DNA from: Sphaerosporella brunnea
Taxonomy: Eukaryota; Ascomycota; Pezizomycetes; Pezizales; Pyronemataceae
NCBI GenBank assembly: GCA_008704415.1
Contig: VXIS01000092.1
Coordinates: 79,068-143,067 of the forward strand
Length of the DNA stretch: 64,000 nucleotides
Direction of reading: 5' to 3'
Positions within the stretch are counted from its first letter, which is position 1; every line of letters begins with the position of its first letter. The translations under genes and the position numbers were made by a program. The notes under the pieces are model-generated. The model saw nothing but the letters and a program-made list of their open reading frames with translations. It made no database searches and was not told the origin of the DNA. This document shows positions 9,548-22,047 of the stretch, in pieces.

Positions 9548-11415
9548 ATGTCGTTCCTCAAGAAACTCGAGACGGACCATGAGCCCGGGTTGACGGATGC
9601 CCAATTGATGCTAATTAATCATGACTTGAAGCCTGGTGGGTCAATTCCATTGATGCTTCTCGACTATCGCTTCGGGTGTGTTGGCGGGATGGCTGCTGTT
9701 GAGCCTATCATTTTGTTAAAGAAGCTTTCCCCGCCATCCGCATGGTGACGATGGATCGCGCTGTCCGCTTCGTTCATTATTCGCCCGCTAAACTTTCGGT
9801 TCCTACAGTCGAACCTGCACGGCGTCAATGGGGACCCTGGAACTTTGTTGGTTTTTGGATTGCCGATTCCTTCAACATCAACACATGGATGATTTCCTCG
9901 AGCATGATTGTTGCGGGCCTGTCGTGGTGGCAGTCATGGCTGTGTGTTTGGATAGGCTACACCATCGCCGCTTGCTTCATCGTCTCTACCGGCCGTATTG
10001 GCGCAACCTACCACATTGGATTTCCCGTTGTGGCGAGGTCTTCCTTCGGAATCTGGGGTTGTCTTTGGCCGGTATTCAATCGAGCGGCTATGGCGTGCGT
10101 GTGGTACGGCGTGCAGTCGTGGATTGGGGGTAACTGCGTGAAGTTGATGGTTGCAAGCATTTGGCCCAGTTTCAAAGACCTCGGGGGTTCGAAAAATACC
10201 ATGGCGGCGAGCTCGGGAACAAATACCATGGATTTTGTGGCCTTCTTCCTGTTCTGGTTTTGCTCTCTTCCCGCCATCTGGTTCCCTGTTCACAAGATCC
10301 GACATTTATTCACCGTGAAGGCCTACGTTGTGCCTGTTGCGTACGTTCTCTGCTCTTACTCTACTTCCATGGCTGACAAAATCCAAAGTGGATTCGCATT
10401 CTTTGGATGGACTATTCATCGCGCAGGCGGCATCGGACCTATCGTCCACCAGCCTGCTACTGTTTCCGGCTCCAAGCTCGCTTGGGCTTTCGTCAGCGGT
10501 GTCATGTCTTCGATCGCCAACTTTGCAACCTTAATAGTCAACGACCCGGACTTCTCCCGTTTCGCTCAGAAGCCTCGGGATCAGTTATGGTCTCAGCTCA
10601 TCGCAATTCCTTGTGGCTTTGCTTTCACCTCCTTCATCGGTATCATAGTATCCTCGTCCTCGATGGTGCTCTTCAAGAAGACCATATGGAACCCACTTGA
10701 CCTCCTCGATGAGTTCCTCAAGCAGGGCGGCTCCGGAAATCGTGCCGGTGTTTTCTTCATTGCCACTGCATTCTCGCTCGCACAGTTGGGCACCAACATC
10801 GCAGCCAACTCTGTTTCTGCAGGCACAGACATGACGGCGCTTGTTCCGCGCTTCATCAACATCCGTCGTGGAGGGTACATTTGCGCCGCGGTCGGGCTCG
10901 CCATGTGCCCGTGGAACCTTCTGAAAGACTCCAACAACTTCACCACCTATTTATCCGCATACTCCGTCTTTCTCTCTTCCATTGCGGGCGTCATGATTTC
11001 AGACTACTATTTTGTCCGATTGGGATACCTGCAGATCAAGGACTTATACTCGGCCAAGAAGACGGGCCCGTATTTCTACACATTTGGCGTGCACTGGCGC
11101 GGGTACGCCGCTTACATTTCCGGCATCTTAATCAACGTTGTCGGTTTTGCTGGCGCCATCGGGAGAACGGTCCCAACCGGTGCCAGATATATATACCGCC
11201 TCAACTTTTTTGCAGGGTTCATCGTGTCCGCGGGGGCTTACTACCTGCTTTGTCGGTTCTTCCCTGTGCCGGCGTGCAGCGATAGGTGGATGGAGGTCGG
11301 TGAGGATATCTCGGAGGTGCGGCTGGCGGATGATACCATCGATAATTACGATATTGAGAAAGCGCCACAAAGCGCTAAGGACAGGAAGGGATATTCTGGC
11401 GCTACGGAGTATTGA
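9548..11415 (+). CDS. NCS1-family permease (uracil/allantoin/nucleobase type, Fur-like)
   Basis: Two exons: 9548-9635 and 9809-11415. The intron (9636-9808) starts GTGGGT, ends TACAG and has a CTAAA branch site; splicing gives KPVEPARRQWGPWN in frame, the conserved entry to the first helix. The product is 564 residues with about 12 hydrophobic spans. NCS1 hallmarks are visible: GPWNFVGFWIADSFNINTW in the first span, a GYTIAACFIVSTGRIGATYH region, and PVVARSSFGIWG, followed by the inner spans and a polar C-terminal tail. These proton symporters act in the plasma membrane and import uracil, allantoin, uridine or related compounds; the substrate cannot be fixed from sequence alone. A start at 9742 within the intron would lose the conserved N-terminus, so 9548 is preferred. 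Confidence 0.9.
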
Positions 11416-14400
11416 TTTTTTTTCTGGGTGGGGGGGGGGGGGGGATGCTTTGTTCATTGAGGGAGTTCCAGTCGTTTTTTTGGTTTGACTATTTTTGTGG
11501 ATTTGGGATATGATACTTTCTATGGTTATGATTTGATTCATGAAGACGAATAGACTCGGACCACGAGGTTTTCTGGTTCCTGCTTCTGTTTGATCACTTT
11601 AATGGGTGGTTCCTACTTGCTGCGACAGCTAATAAAGGCAGCATATTGGCCTGTATTTGACATTTAATACCAACAAACATTAAAACAACCACAGCTCTCG
11701 GTCAAGTTGATTGTCCCGCCACATAGGTATCTTCCTTTCCCGACTGACACCAGGCCGGGGAATGTACTCCGTGCTCGTCGAAGGCTACTGTTGCAGCAGC
11801 CAGCAATAAAATTTGCCAACCTCCACCTGGCTACCGCTCCATTGAATTATCCATTGGCAGCGTTTCCTAACACCTACCACAGCTACACTTAGTGGAAGAC
11901 TTCCCGGCGCTCTGTTGGGGGCGTTTAGAAGGGTCAACAGAGTAGAAACACCTGGCGCCGAACGCAGGCGGCGATTAGGCTGCCCCCATGTACTCTAGCT
12001 GGGGTTTTTCTAACGAGAGAAGCGTACTCGAATACATAGAACGACGGGGTGTCTTCTAGTGGAGGTTGCCTAGAAGTTAAGTCGACAAACTTGCCGGCTG
12101 AGTTGTGCTGGTAGCTAGCACTGCCCGCGATGATAGACGCTGGCGTGCGGTTACGTGTATAGCGCCGTAAACATAGTGGCGAGTGGCTTGACCTGCCATG
12201 GGCCATCCGCCGATCAATAGGATTGCGACACGCCGCGCCGCCCACTTCAGGTGTGGTTTTTTATATAAAGCGCACATGATGAATCTTCCACCTCGAAGCA
12301 ACTCGCCCTCCCAACAGCAGCAACAACAACAACTAACCAACGATGTGCCACATGAGGCATCATTACTACACCGGCTGCGGATGCACCGTCGTTCGCGTAG
12401 TTGTTAGATGCTCTCAGGGTTAGTGAATCCTCTCCCTCTTCCGGGAGCTGAGCTAACATGTTTCCTCAATTTGAAAGGCGACGGCAAGGGCTACTGCGCT
12501 GGCACTACCAGGATGGATCAGGTTCCGGTTGCGGCGGTGTGCGCGAGAAACAATTGCGAAGCTCGGTGGTCTCGTTAGGGTCTCGACTGTGGGGATGATG
12601 CGGGTTTTCTTTTTGGTTTTTTTGCTGCGATTTCCACCAGCAACCCGATCCCAGTGTTAGCGCGATTCTACCCGCGCTACCTACCCCGCCTTGCTGGACA
12701 GCATGTGTTTGTGCGCTGCTGACGGAGGAACCTTAAATACAAGCTGTTTTCTCCTCCTCTATTCACGTCTACATCCCCGAGCCGTGAACTAGCCACCGCG
12801 TATATACAATAGCCCCCTACTCCACTCTCCTTATCCCCCTCCCCCCAAACACAGCCTTTTGCGACAGCTGGCATGCAACCCAACACTCTCTAACTCCACG
12901 CCTCGCTCTCGTCCCCCGTCTCTGTTGGTGTTGCTGAAATCCAGCCGTGCACTTCTGCCAGCACTGTGCTCGCGAAAGCACCCTCCCCCCCACACACCGC
13001 GAATCCCACACCCGTCCTTTTCCGCCACACAGTCAAAGCTCCGGCCGGTCGTCCCCGCTCGGCCTCCCGAGAATTGATGGCCTCCCTGTCCGCCTTTTTG
13101 ATCCTGGATGCGGATTCTTCAAGGGACTTCGTACACCATCTTGGCGGACGAAGACCGACTTACTGGTGAGCCCTTATTTCCGCTTGGAGACGTTTTGCCT
13201 GTCCCTCGTTTTTCCCGGTTCTTGGCTAACTTTGGAGGGAAAAAAAAATTAGGTGTTGAGGGGCGGTACGGAGTAGTCCCAGCAGGCGTGCATGGCTGGG
13301 TTCGAACAACCGCAGCGGAGACGGTAGACGAGAGTGGAGTGGAGTAGGGGGTTGTCGGATTGCATGTTCGCTGCCGGAAACGTTTGTGGCTGCGGAGGAG
13401 ACGAAAGAGGAGTGGAGTAGGGGCTGTTGTACATATGCGGTGGCTATTTCACGGCTCCGGGGGTATGTACTTACATGTATGTGGGCAGGAGGCCCCAGAG
13501 GAAAAAGGCTTGTATTTATGGCAGGAGAGGTTTTGGGGGCTGGTAGCGGACGGCGGGCAATATATGATGCTGCGCATTAAGGTGCCTCAAAAAACGTTCA
13601 TCGAGTACACGCCGTTGTTCACCTCCAGCTGAAGAACGTAATGTAAACAAGAGGGGGCGACACCGCGACAGGTAAAACAAGGCCAAACCATCCATTCCCG
13701 CCACAACGGAACGGGATACATTCAGCTTCAGTGGTGGCTACCAATCTTTTCGTCTTTCCCAGTGGGCTGCAGTGAAGGGACGCTCTCTTGCTCCTCGCAA
13801 AAACCAACCATGCTATCTAGCCGGCGTCACTCACACTGCCCTCGAGAGGCAGCATATTGGACCTTCCGGCTAAGCTACATACGTTCTTCTAGCAGCTAGA
13901 CTATGATGACTCTCGTCCCTGAAAGACGCCACATGTACACAGATGGCCGCCGAACATCGACGATGGGAGCGCTTCGAAAGTTCTGGTCTTTTTTTTTTTT
14001 TTTTTACCAGATAAGATAGAGTAGATGGATGGTGGATTTTGCACACACACCTTCTTCTTCCCTTCGTTGCTAGATACCTGCCACTTGTCAGCCTTATCGA
14101 CAATGGCCACAGACAGACGGATAACGGGCTCCCAGCCTGACGTTGACCTGGTACATGCCACCGGTATGCATCCCCAAAAAAACGCCGGCAAAGGCTTCGA
14201 CGGGGTATCTATCTTCCAGGCGTCAGCAGCCTCACGCTGAAGCTGGTCAGTGCATGAAACCTACGAACGCTAACTCACGCGGAAGAAGAAGCCGCCGTAG
14301 GAGAGGGCGGGGGGGGGGGGGGTAAACATATCTCCATTGTCTCATTGTGAGCACGCACGTAGCACTCTACAATAGGTACTAATGATCGGTGCTGCAGGCA

Positions 14401-15173
14401 ACAAGGCGGAAAAGCAGGCAGATTCTTGGAAGCAAACCTCGCCATGTTACCGCGCGTTTTGTTTTGCGATGACGCCTTGGGCGAATATTTATCCCTGTAT
14501 AAGCCGGCGGGACGGGACGGGGCGGCGGCGGCTAACAAATCTGCCGCCGCCGCCGCTTAGCGTGGGAACGTTCTAAACGCCGCTTCAATGACACGGATGG
14601 CGGGGATTGTCGTTTGCGGGCTTTCGTTTTTTTTTTTTTTTTGTTTTTGTTTTTGCTGGATCCAATTTCGAAAGCTATAATACGGAGGAAGGCCAATGTA
14701 ACTTGAAGAAGTAGGTGTCTATGTCTGGGAGTAAGATGTAATTAGGCAATGCGTAAGCTGGTATCTAACTAGCAGGCGGCGATGGCGGCGATGTTCAAAC
14801 AGCCGAGTACTTATGTAATTGCGAGTACGTCGCTTTTTGGGGCGCCCCAGTGCGCTGCATCATATCAGATGTAGGCGCGCCGCCTATAAGCATCTAACTA
14901 ATTGCTGGAGGTCTCACTCGCACCCAACCGGTATGTAGAGTGTTTCAGTGTGCGTGGAAAGTGTGGAAAAGCTTCTGTGCTACGTCATCACCCATGTAAA
15001 GCATCGCTACAAGGCGGGTGGTTTAACTATCCAAGGTATCCAGCAATCACAGTGCTGAAAAGAAAAAAACAAAAAAAACAAAAAAAAACATCCAGCACAA
15101 ATCCTAGAGTTACACACACGAAGCCCACTCCCTCAATCAGTCTTCGCCCCCTCCCCCCCCGGCCCTCCCGTGT
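11416..15173. other. Long gene-poor region, nothing recognised
   Basis: About 3.7 kb rich in homopolymers (G12 near 11430, T17 near 13988, G12 near 14309, T19 near 14625, A-rich near 15060) and CT- or CCCC-rich tracts at 12820-13060. Frames up to about 137 codons occur but overlap on both strands and show no domain. A CAGTGTTAGC at 12650 resembles a hAT terminus but I found no partner end. Confidence 0.45.
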
Positions 15174-15650
15174 TTAACCACTCACAAACCTCTTCAGCAG
15201 CGCAACCCTCGGGGCAGCAAGCCTCACACTCTTCTTCACGCTCTCGATATGATCCAGCAGCGCCAAGCGCGACTTGTACAGCTTCCTTTCGGCCAGCCAT
15301 TCGGGGATCTGCAGCTTCGTGCGCGGCGTGCCGGACAGCACGTATATCAAAGCCGCGCGCACGCATTCCCGCCGCGAAGCTTTCAGCGCACGCTCGGCGT
15401 GGAGGAGCTTCCGCGCCGCGATCCGGCGAAGGAGGGCTTCCGAGTTGGCCTTCCAGCACGCGAGCGCTCGGGGGCAGCCGTTGAGGTACGGTATTATGTC
15501 GAGCGGGGCGTGCCGGAGGAACCACGCCTCGCTGGCCGCGAGCAGGTGGAAGAGTATCTCGTTGTGGATTTCGGGCGGCAGTGCTGTCAGGCTTGTTGTG
15601 CGTTTGGAAGAGGAGGCGCTGCTTTCGCTGCTGCTGGTGTCGTCGCTCAT
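15174..15650 (-). CDS. Small F-box-like protein
   Basis: A 158-residue single-exon frame. After a Ser/Thr-rich N-terminus, residues 21-36 read LTALPPEIHNEILFHL, the typical opening of an F-box (Leu-Pro, then hydrophobic positions that bind Skp1). The remainder is Arg/Lys/Ala-rich and predicted helical, without WD or LRR repeats. F-box proteins recruit substrates to SCF ubiquitin ligases; many small fungal members have no assigned target. It overlaps plus-strand frames in the GC-rich segment 15133-15816, but only this frame gives a recognisable motif. Confidence 0.68.
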   Translation of the reverse strand: MSDDTSSSESSASSSKRTTSLTALPPEIHNEILFHLLAASEAWFLRHAPLDIIPYLNGCPRALACWKANSEALLRRIAARKLLHAERALKASRRECVRAALIYVLSGTPRTKLQIPEWLAERKLYKSRLALLDHIESVKKSVRLAAPRVALLKRFVSG

Positions 15651-16762
15651 TTTGCGGGGTGGGTGGGGTTGTGCGTGATGTCAGGCTTCGGGAAAAAATA
15701 AAATAAAACGGTGAATCAGGCGATAGCTGGCGGGATGGATGGATGTGTGGGTGGGTGTGTTGTGGGGGGGGGGTGTGTGGTGCGCTGCTCTCATCAACGG
15801 CTGCTGCCGCCGACACTTCCGCTTTGAGTCACTGCTTATATTGTTATGTATCACGGTTTCTTTTGCATGAAAAGCGGGGGCTCTAACAACACCGCAGCTT
15901 TGATATCCCTCACAGATACGCAGGGCAAAAGGCCATCATATATTGAGAGCAGGCTGTCGATTGAACGTGCAATACAACCCCCCACCCAACAATTTCCAGT
16001 CCGGCCATAATCACAGACGTGAGCATGGCCAGTACGAGGGAATTTATACACAGCCTTCCAAGTCCACTTCCTGAAATCGCCCTCCTTCCTTCTCGCTGGC
16101 CAGGCCCACCCTCCCCTGATGTTTTCTCAACCCGGCGTCTGAGCCGGTATTTCTTTTCACACTCAAGAAAACACGGGGCCGTAGGAGCGCGTTGTTAAGC
16201 AACAGAAGCAGTTTCTTTGTTTTCAAGGCGGTCATCCCAGTTATGGGACCCGACCAGACTGAAAGGACTATTTGGTACAGGATTGAGTTTTGCAGCTCGA
16301 GGGAGCGGCAAGATTGAGAGAGGTAATACGCTTCCTTGTCCCTTTGTATTGAAGCGGTGGGCGTGTGTTCCCGTCCATGTCCACGTCCACGGGGGTAGGA
16401 AGGTCCGAAATCGTGAGGTGCAGTGCCTTGGCTTGTCCGCAGCTCGCGAATCAGAAAACAATGCAAAAAGTCCGTAGGCTTCCGTCGAACTTCATTTCCG
16501 AGCACTCGAGCCATGCCATGTCATGCCCTAGCCCTATGTATCCTACACAAGAACCCTAACGACAACTACTTCGCCTATCCGCCACTAGTCAGAGAACGAT
16601 CTTTACGAGCGTCTCGATCTATGCTCAGTTCAAACCTTGGAGTAGATACAACCAGGACATTCGAGTAACTAAGATGCGGGCATAGCAACGTTATTCATGA
16701 CAGGTATAACCCGATCCCATCCCATCCAGGTTATGGTCTCATCTTAAAATATCATTGCCCCA
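15651..16762. other. Intergenic stretch, no gene recognised
   Basis: Holds the likely promoter of the F-box-like gene, with a GT/GGGG microsatellite at 15735-15780, and the 3' flank of MCM2. A 156-codon minus frame at 16044-16514 has no domain and overlaps several plus-strand frames, so it is not called. Confidence 0.5.
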
Positions 16763-19393
16763 CTACGCCGCAACTCCAACCCTTCTTCCACCCCTTCCAC
16801 CCCTTCTGCCACCACTCGGCCCCGCAGCAGGAGCTTTCGTTCCTCCTGTCTTCGGGAGTGTATATTTCGCAAACGCCCTCGCCAAGCTCTTCTTAATGGA
16901 CACCTTCTGAGCCTGCACGAAGCTCTCAACCGTGACCTTGATGGCCGCATCCACATCGCCAGAACTAACAAACTCCGACAACCGCATCTTTGCAAACGCC
17001 TCACTAAGGCGGAAAATGCTTTCCAGATGTCGAACCGTGATCGGGAAGCTACCCGTGGCCAAACTCTCCTTTCTCAAATCTGCGTACAGTCGAGAGATCT
17101 TATCCTGGTCCATTTGGTGTAGCTTGGGCTGCACTTTCTCGCGGGCATAGAGAATATATTTACGCAGCAAATCCTGGGGAATCGGGGACACGGTTTTTTG
17201 AGAGGGAGTGACATTAGTGCCGCCGACGGACGGGTGGGATCGTCCGTGGGACTCCACTACGAATTTCGCCAACATCTCATCGACGGCGGGGTCCACCGTG
17301 TCACGAACAACACAGAGCACGTCGAAACGGGACAGGATGGGCTCGGTCAACTCAACGTTCTGGGCGAAGGGAATGGTTGAGTTGTAGCGGCCGCCGATCG
17401 GATTTGCGGCGGCGATGATGGCGCAGCGAGCTTGCAGGGAGGTGACGATTCCAGCCTTGGAGATGGAGATGGACTGCTGCTCCATCGCTTCGTGGATCGA
17501 CGTTCGGTCTTGGTCGTTCATCTTGTCGAACTCATCGATGAGGCAAGTGCCCTTGTCAGCGAGCACCAAGGCGCCTCCTTCCAAAGTCCATTCGGACGTC
17601 ATTGGATCCCGGCGAACGGAGGCAGTCAAACCGACGGCGGACGCTCCTTGTCCAGTGGCAAAGACGGCGCGGTGAGCGGTCTTTTCGACGTATTTGAGGA
17701 CCTGTGATTTGGCTGTTCCGGGGTCACCGAGGAGGAGCACATTGATATCACCACGAATGTTGTGTTTGCCGCCGACGTTCTTGGGGACACCGCCGAAGAG
17801 GGAGCAGGCAACTGCTGTCTTGATGTCGCGGTGGCCGTAGATACTGGGGGCGATGGAGTCAATGATCTTGTCGACCACATCCTTGTCCTTGGAAAGCGCA
17901 CGGATGGCCTTCTCATCCTCTTCGGTAAGACGGAAACCGGCCAGCTCATCGTGCGATTTGACGACATTGTTGGCTTCCAGGATCGTTGCAAAGACTGGGA
18001 AACCGTTCTTGGAGTTGAGTTGAACATCGTAGTTGTTCCGGTAAATCCCCGTTACTTCAACTTCCTCTCCAGGCTTTGCAGAGTCAATCAGATCCCACAA
18101 GAGAATCACTTCTCGGTGGCGGGGCAAACGACCAGCAGGTACCGTGCCAGGGGACTCCTGCAGAGTCATCTTCTGGTAGTTTCTGTAAACAGTCTTTTCA
18201 GAGTTCAGGGTAAATGGGCCGCGGGATTGACAGTTCTGACAGAACGAGATCTTGACCTCGACGTTGGACTCCTGTTGGAACGGTCCAAGTGTGGTGCCAC
18301 ACTTGGTGCAGTCGAACCGAACATACTTGAGCTGGGGGAACACCCCAGTTCTTCTAGTCACGACTCCACGGACACGAACCAGGGCATTCAGGTGGGCCTG
18401 CCGAAGCTCACGAAGAGTGTAGGAAGTCGGCAGATCAGCCACACGCACATGAATCTCGGAGTGGATTCGGTCGTAGTCGGGATAGTCCATGCGAACAGCA
18501 TCCATGGCAACCTCGTCAAAGATCTTGAGAGTTTCCAGAGGGGCGTTAGCAAGGAATAGGGCCAGTGTCGCCTTAGACTCTGCCAAGTGCTGGAAAGAAA
18601 TCTCCAAAGACTCCGCGTTGTCAACTCCCAATGTCCTGATCCTGGCACCATACACCGAAGAACCGTGTTCATCCGTGTACTCAAGCAAGAAATTTCGAAA
18701 ATGCATGGCGACACTGCGGTAGACGTTAGGGTTGGACAGCCAGTCGGCGACGCTGGCGGCCTTGATGTCTCCCAACTGCTCGAGCGAAAGCTCTTCGTCC
18801 ATGACATTGTCCATATCCTCAGATTGATCCTCGTCGTAATGGTGCCTGCGGCGGCGTGGTTGCATGGACAGGTCCATTTCGTCGTCTTCTTCATCCTGAA
18901 GGAAAGCTGCAGGCATGCGCCGCCGCAAAGCGGCATCACGCTTGTTCAGCTGGGCCTCGATCCGGCGACGAGTAGCCGGATCCAGCTGATCGTAGTCCTC
19001 ATCGTCGATGTCGTCCGCCTCATATTGATCGAATTTGAGGTTCTGCGTGTAATCTCTGCAAAGCCATCTCAGTAACTGTTTCCATGTTTACACGCGACAT
19101 CGGTTGACGGACCGTTCCATATTCTCCATCAAATCTTCGCCATCCATTTCCTCGTCAATATCTTCCAGATCCACGATCCCGCCGTGCTCGTCAATTTCCT
19201 CCTCGTCATCGTCCAGTAAAGGCGGGGACGAGCGGAAGTTGTTGGGGGTTGATGGCGGCATTCCTCCGGGAGGACTGGAAGGAACGCCGGCGTTCATGTC
19301 TTCATCTCCATCGTCGTCGTCGTGACCACGCTTTCGCGACCGCGAGGCCTCAGGAGGAGGCGACGATTGAGGAACAGGCCAGGGTGAAGACAT
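16763..19393 (-). CDS. mcm2: DNA replication licensing factor MCM2
   Basis: Two exons: 19393-19113 and 19055-16763. The 57-nt intron (19112-19056) has a GTCCGT donor and GCAG acceptor; joining gives [13 protein letters not shown] in frame. The product is 857 residues (yeast Mcm2 is 868). It has an acidic, Ser/Pro-rich N-terminus; a C4 zinc finger at C343-x2-C346...C366-x2-C369; Walker A GDPGTAKS at 537-544; Walker B LIDEFD at 599-604; and an arginine finger SRFD at 669-672. The segment [20 protein letters not shown] is diagnostic of MCM2 within the MCM2-7 family. MCM2 is a subunit of the replicative helicase, loaded at origins in G1. The C-terminus ends in a Gly/Arg-rich tail. A frame starting near 18928 omits the conserved first 136 residues. 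Confidence 0.97.
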
Positions 19394-19802
19394 TGCTTAT
19401 CGACTCGGTGTAATGGGTATTGGGTATAAAAGAAACAGGAGGGATATTGGAGAGCGGTGGGTTATACGCCGGGAAGACGCGGTTGTCGGGGTGAAAAAGG
19501 GTCTAAACAAAACGCCAACCAGCAATGCGACGCGTAAAGAGGTTTTTCCGCCAAGAATTGAAGAAATGCATCAAAAAGGCATGCATCGTGTTGAGTGCTC
19601 TGGAGGAGCCGTTCAAATACCTTTCATATAAGTAAATGCCTTAATTATTCATTATAATTGGGTTTCTTGCAGAGTGGGCCATGGAATACTCTAGTATGAC
19701 ACCGCACGTGGGGAATCTACTTCTTCTACACCACCCCCACCACCGCTGCTTGGTCTTCGCACAACAACAACTTCATATTTACTCCGGACAGCATGCGAAC
19801 AA
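19394..19802. promoter_or_regulatory. Bidirectional promoter between MCM2 and the BRAP2-like gene
   Basis: The two start codons point away from each other across 409 nt, so both promoters must lie here. Visible candidates are an MCB box (listed separately), a related ACGCGG near 19478, a TATA-like CATATAAG at 19624-19631, and CA-rich leader sequence before 19803. No frame in the interval looks coding. Confidence 0.7.
19530..19535. promoter_or_regulatory. MluI cell-cycle box (ACGCGT) upstream of MCM2
   Basis: A palindromic ACGCGT sits 137 nt upstream of the MCM2 start. In yeasts this is the binding site of MBF, which switches on replication genes at the G1/S transition, and fungal MCM promoters commonly carry it. 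One copy plus a near-match (ACGCGG) is suggestive, not proof. Confidence 0.55.
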
Positions 19803-21829
19803 ATGCCCTCATACTTCTTCCATCTCCTTTTTGAGCTCTACGACTCAAGATCACCCTACTGCAAGAACTTACCCGAACTCTCACACTTAACAAAGCTGCA
19901 GCTCTCTTCGCTGCCGCTTTGGATTCCTCCGCCCGGAACGGACATCTTCGCTGGATCCCTACCCGTACACTCTAAAGGATCTCTGTCCACCGCAACGTTC
20001 AAGCACGGGCAAAAGAAGAGTAAGAGCAAAGAGAAGGAGTTTGACAGGCACCCAGACTGGCGTTTTGGACCGGTGAGTGTAGAATTGATAGATATGGCAC
20101 CAGCAACATCTTCACTGGATGTTACCCTGAGTGCAGGCACTGCAGCGCCGAAGGCTCGCTTTGTGCCGCTGGAGACTGCAAACACAGAATTTGGATACGG
20201 CGTGGTACATCTCTATCGCGATGCACACGAAACGCCTGGTGCCAATACACCAAAGGCAGAGATAGGGGATCTCGACGATGACGCGTTAAAAACCGTTGCG
20301 ATCCTGGCGGTGCCGTCATATATGTCGCCATCGGACTTTATGGGATTTGTGGGTGAAGGAACCAGGGACACCGTTTCACATTTGCGAATGGTGCGCACAG
20401 GGAAAGCGAATCGGTACATGGTACTCATGAGGTTCCGCGACAAAGAAGGGGCGAGACAGTTCGTCGCCGACTTCAATGGGAAGGTGTTCAACAGTATGGA
20501 AGTATGTGCTGTGCCCGTCCTCCCCATGGCGCTCGATCACAGCTAACAAGCTTATAGCCGGAAAACTGTCATGTGGTTTACGTTAAGTCTATACAGTTTA
20601 CCTCTCCCTCGTCGGCGGAGATGGTCTCTCAGGGCCACCAGCCCGGCGTCTTCCCGGAGATCTCCAATGATCCCTTCTCTCCCTCTCATTCACCCGGGCC
20701 GGTAGAACCATCCACCAGCCCTTCCACCTCAACTGTCCACCCTCTCTCTACCACAGCCGCCCACCCTCTCTCTACCAAACCCGCGCCGCCGCCCACACCC
20801 TCACTCTCCGAACTTCCCACCTGCCCAGTCTGCCTCGAGCGCATGGATGAAACCACGGGCCTCTTGACCATTCTCTGCCAGCACGTATTTCACTGTGCCT
20901 GTCTTTCCAAATGGAAAGACTCCTCATGTCCCGTGTGCCGATACACGCAATCCTCGCACCCTTTGGCCTCGGGTTCCGACGCCTCAGAGGACGAAGAAGA
21001 CAGTTGCAACACTTGTGGTGCAACCCAAAACCTGTGGATCTGTCTAATCTGCGGGAATGTCGGATGCGGCCGCTACGACGATGCGCATGCGTTCGAGCAC
21101 TACAAGACCACATCTCACTGCTACGCGATGGACATAGAGACACAGCGAGTATGGGACTACATCGGCGACGGCTACGTGCACCGATTGATACAAAACAAGT
21201 CTGACGGCAAGCTTGTAGAGTTGCCAAGCGCACTCATGAGCTCTGAGCACAGCGGAGAAGAAGATCTCGTCCCCCGCGCTAAACTGGAAAATATTGGAAT
21301 GGAATATACATACCTGCTGACGTCGCAGCTGGAATCGCAGCGGCAATATTTCGAGGAAAAGATCGCGTTGGCTGCGGATAAAGCGTCTTCTGCTGCTGCC
21401 AACGCCGAGAAATCACACGCTGATGCTACAGCTGCTATTGCAGGCTTCAAGGAGGTCCAGGAGAAATATAATCATCTCGCTTTAGAAGTCGTTCCAGGGC
21501 TGGAAAAGGCGAAGGATCGCGCAGAGACAAAGGCCCAGAAGTTTGCAGAACTGGCAAAGAAGATGGAGAAGGAGTGGAAAGAGGAGAAGGGGGTGAGCGA
21601 GGGATTGTTGGAAAGGGTTAAGTTCCTGGATAAGGAAAATGAAGCTCGCACTAAGGAGGTAAACGAGCTCAAAGAGCAGGTCAGAGACTTGATGTTCTTC
21701 TTGCAGGCGAGGGAGAAAATGGAGGATGTGAGTGAGGACGTACAGGAAGGTACTATCACTATTGGTGATGCGCCTAAAGAAGATGCGAAGGGGAAAGGGA
21801 AGAGGAAGAAAGGGAAGGGGAAGAGGTAG
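19803..21829 (+). CDS. BRAP2-like E3 ubiquitin ligase (RING plus UBP-type zinc finger)
   Basis: Two exons: 19803-20501 and 20558-21829. The 56-nt intron (GTATGT..GCTAAC..TATAG) splices to [17 protein letters not shown]. The product is 656 residues. Order: N-terminal BRAP2 domain (conserved start [13 protein letters not shown], continuing through [15 protein letters not shown] near 225-238); Pro/Ser/Thr-rich linker; RING-H2 at about 322-360 (CPVC...CQHVFHCAC...CPVC); UBP-type zinc finger at about 383-455 (CNTCG...[13 protein letters not shown]...H); a long coiled coil at about 490-625; and a Lys-rich tail ending KKGKGKR. The same architecture is found in human BRAP/IMP and its fungal relatives, which bind ubiquitin through the UBP finger. 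Divergently transcribed from MCM2. Confidence 0.95.
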
Positions 21830-22047
21830 CGTTTGCGTATCAATCGTGGTTGTGATAAACAGAGGGAATCTTTGCTGGTTACCTTGGGTCTTGCCTATAA
21901 TCTAACTTTATGGCTCAATTCAGGTATATTGTTACTTTTCCATTAGTGATAAACTGGTAGGTACAGGTCAGGTGCTGACGCAGCTATTGTCCATCACATC
22001 AATTACATATGGCACATGAATGCATTCACAAAAACATCCCACCCAGC

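Noticed and set aside
8857..9561. 234-codon minus-strand frame upstream of the permease
   Set aside because: No domain, overlaps the permease start and a GATA-rich promoter; composition is not gene-like.
9742..9808. Alternative permease start at 9742
   Set aside because: Lies in the proposed intron; splicing from 9635 to 9809 restores the conserved NCS1 N-terminus.
12650..12661. CAGTGTTAGC as a hAT left terminus
   Set aside because: No matching inverted terminus or 8-bp duplication could be found nearby.
15133..15816. 227-codon minus frame overlapping the F-box-like gene
   Set aside because: Shadow frame in GC-rich DNA; only the 15174-15650 frame carries a recognisable F-box.
16044..16514. 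156-codon minus-strand frame
   Set aside because: Overlapping plus frames, no domain, and a poly-Leu stretch that reflects repetitive sequence.
17762..18559. 265-codon plus-strand frame
   Set aside because: Lies wholly within MCM2 on the opposite strand and is a reading shadow.
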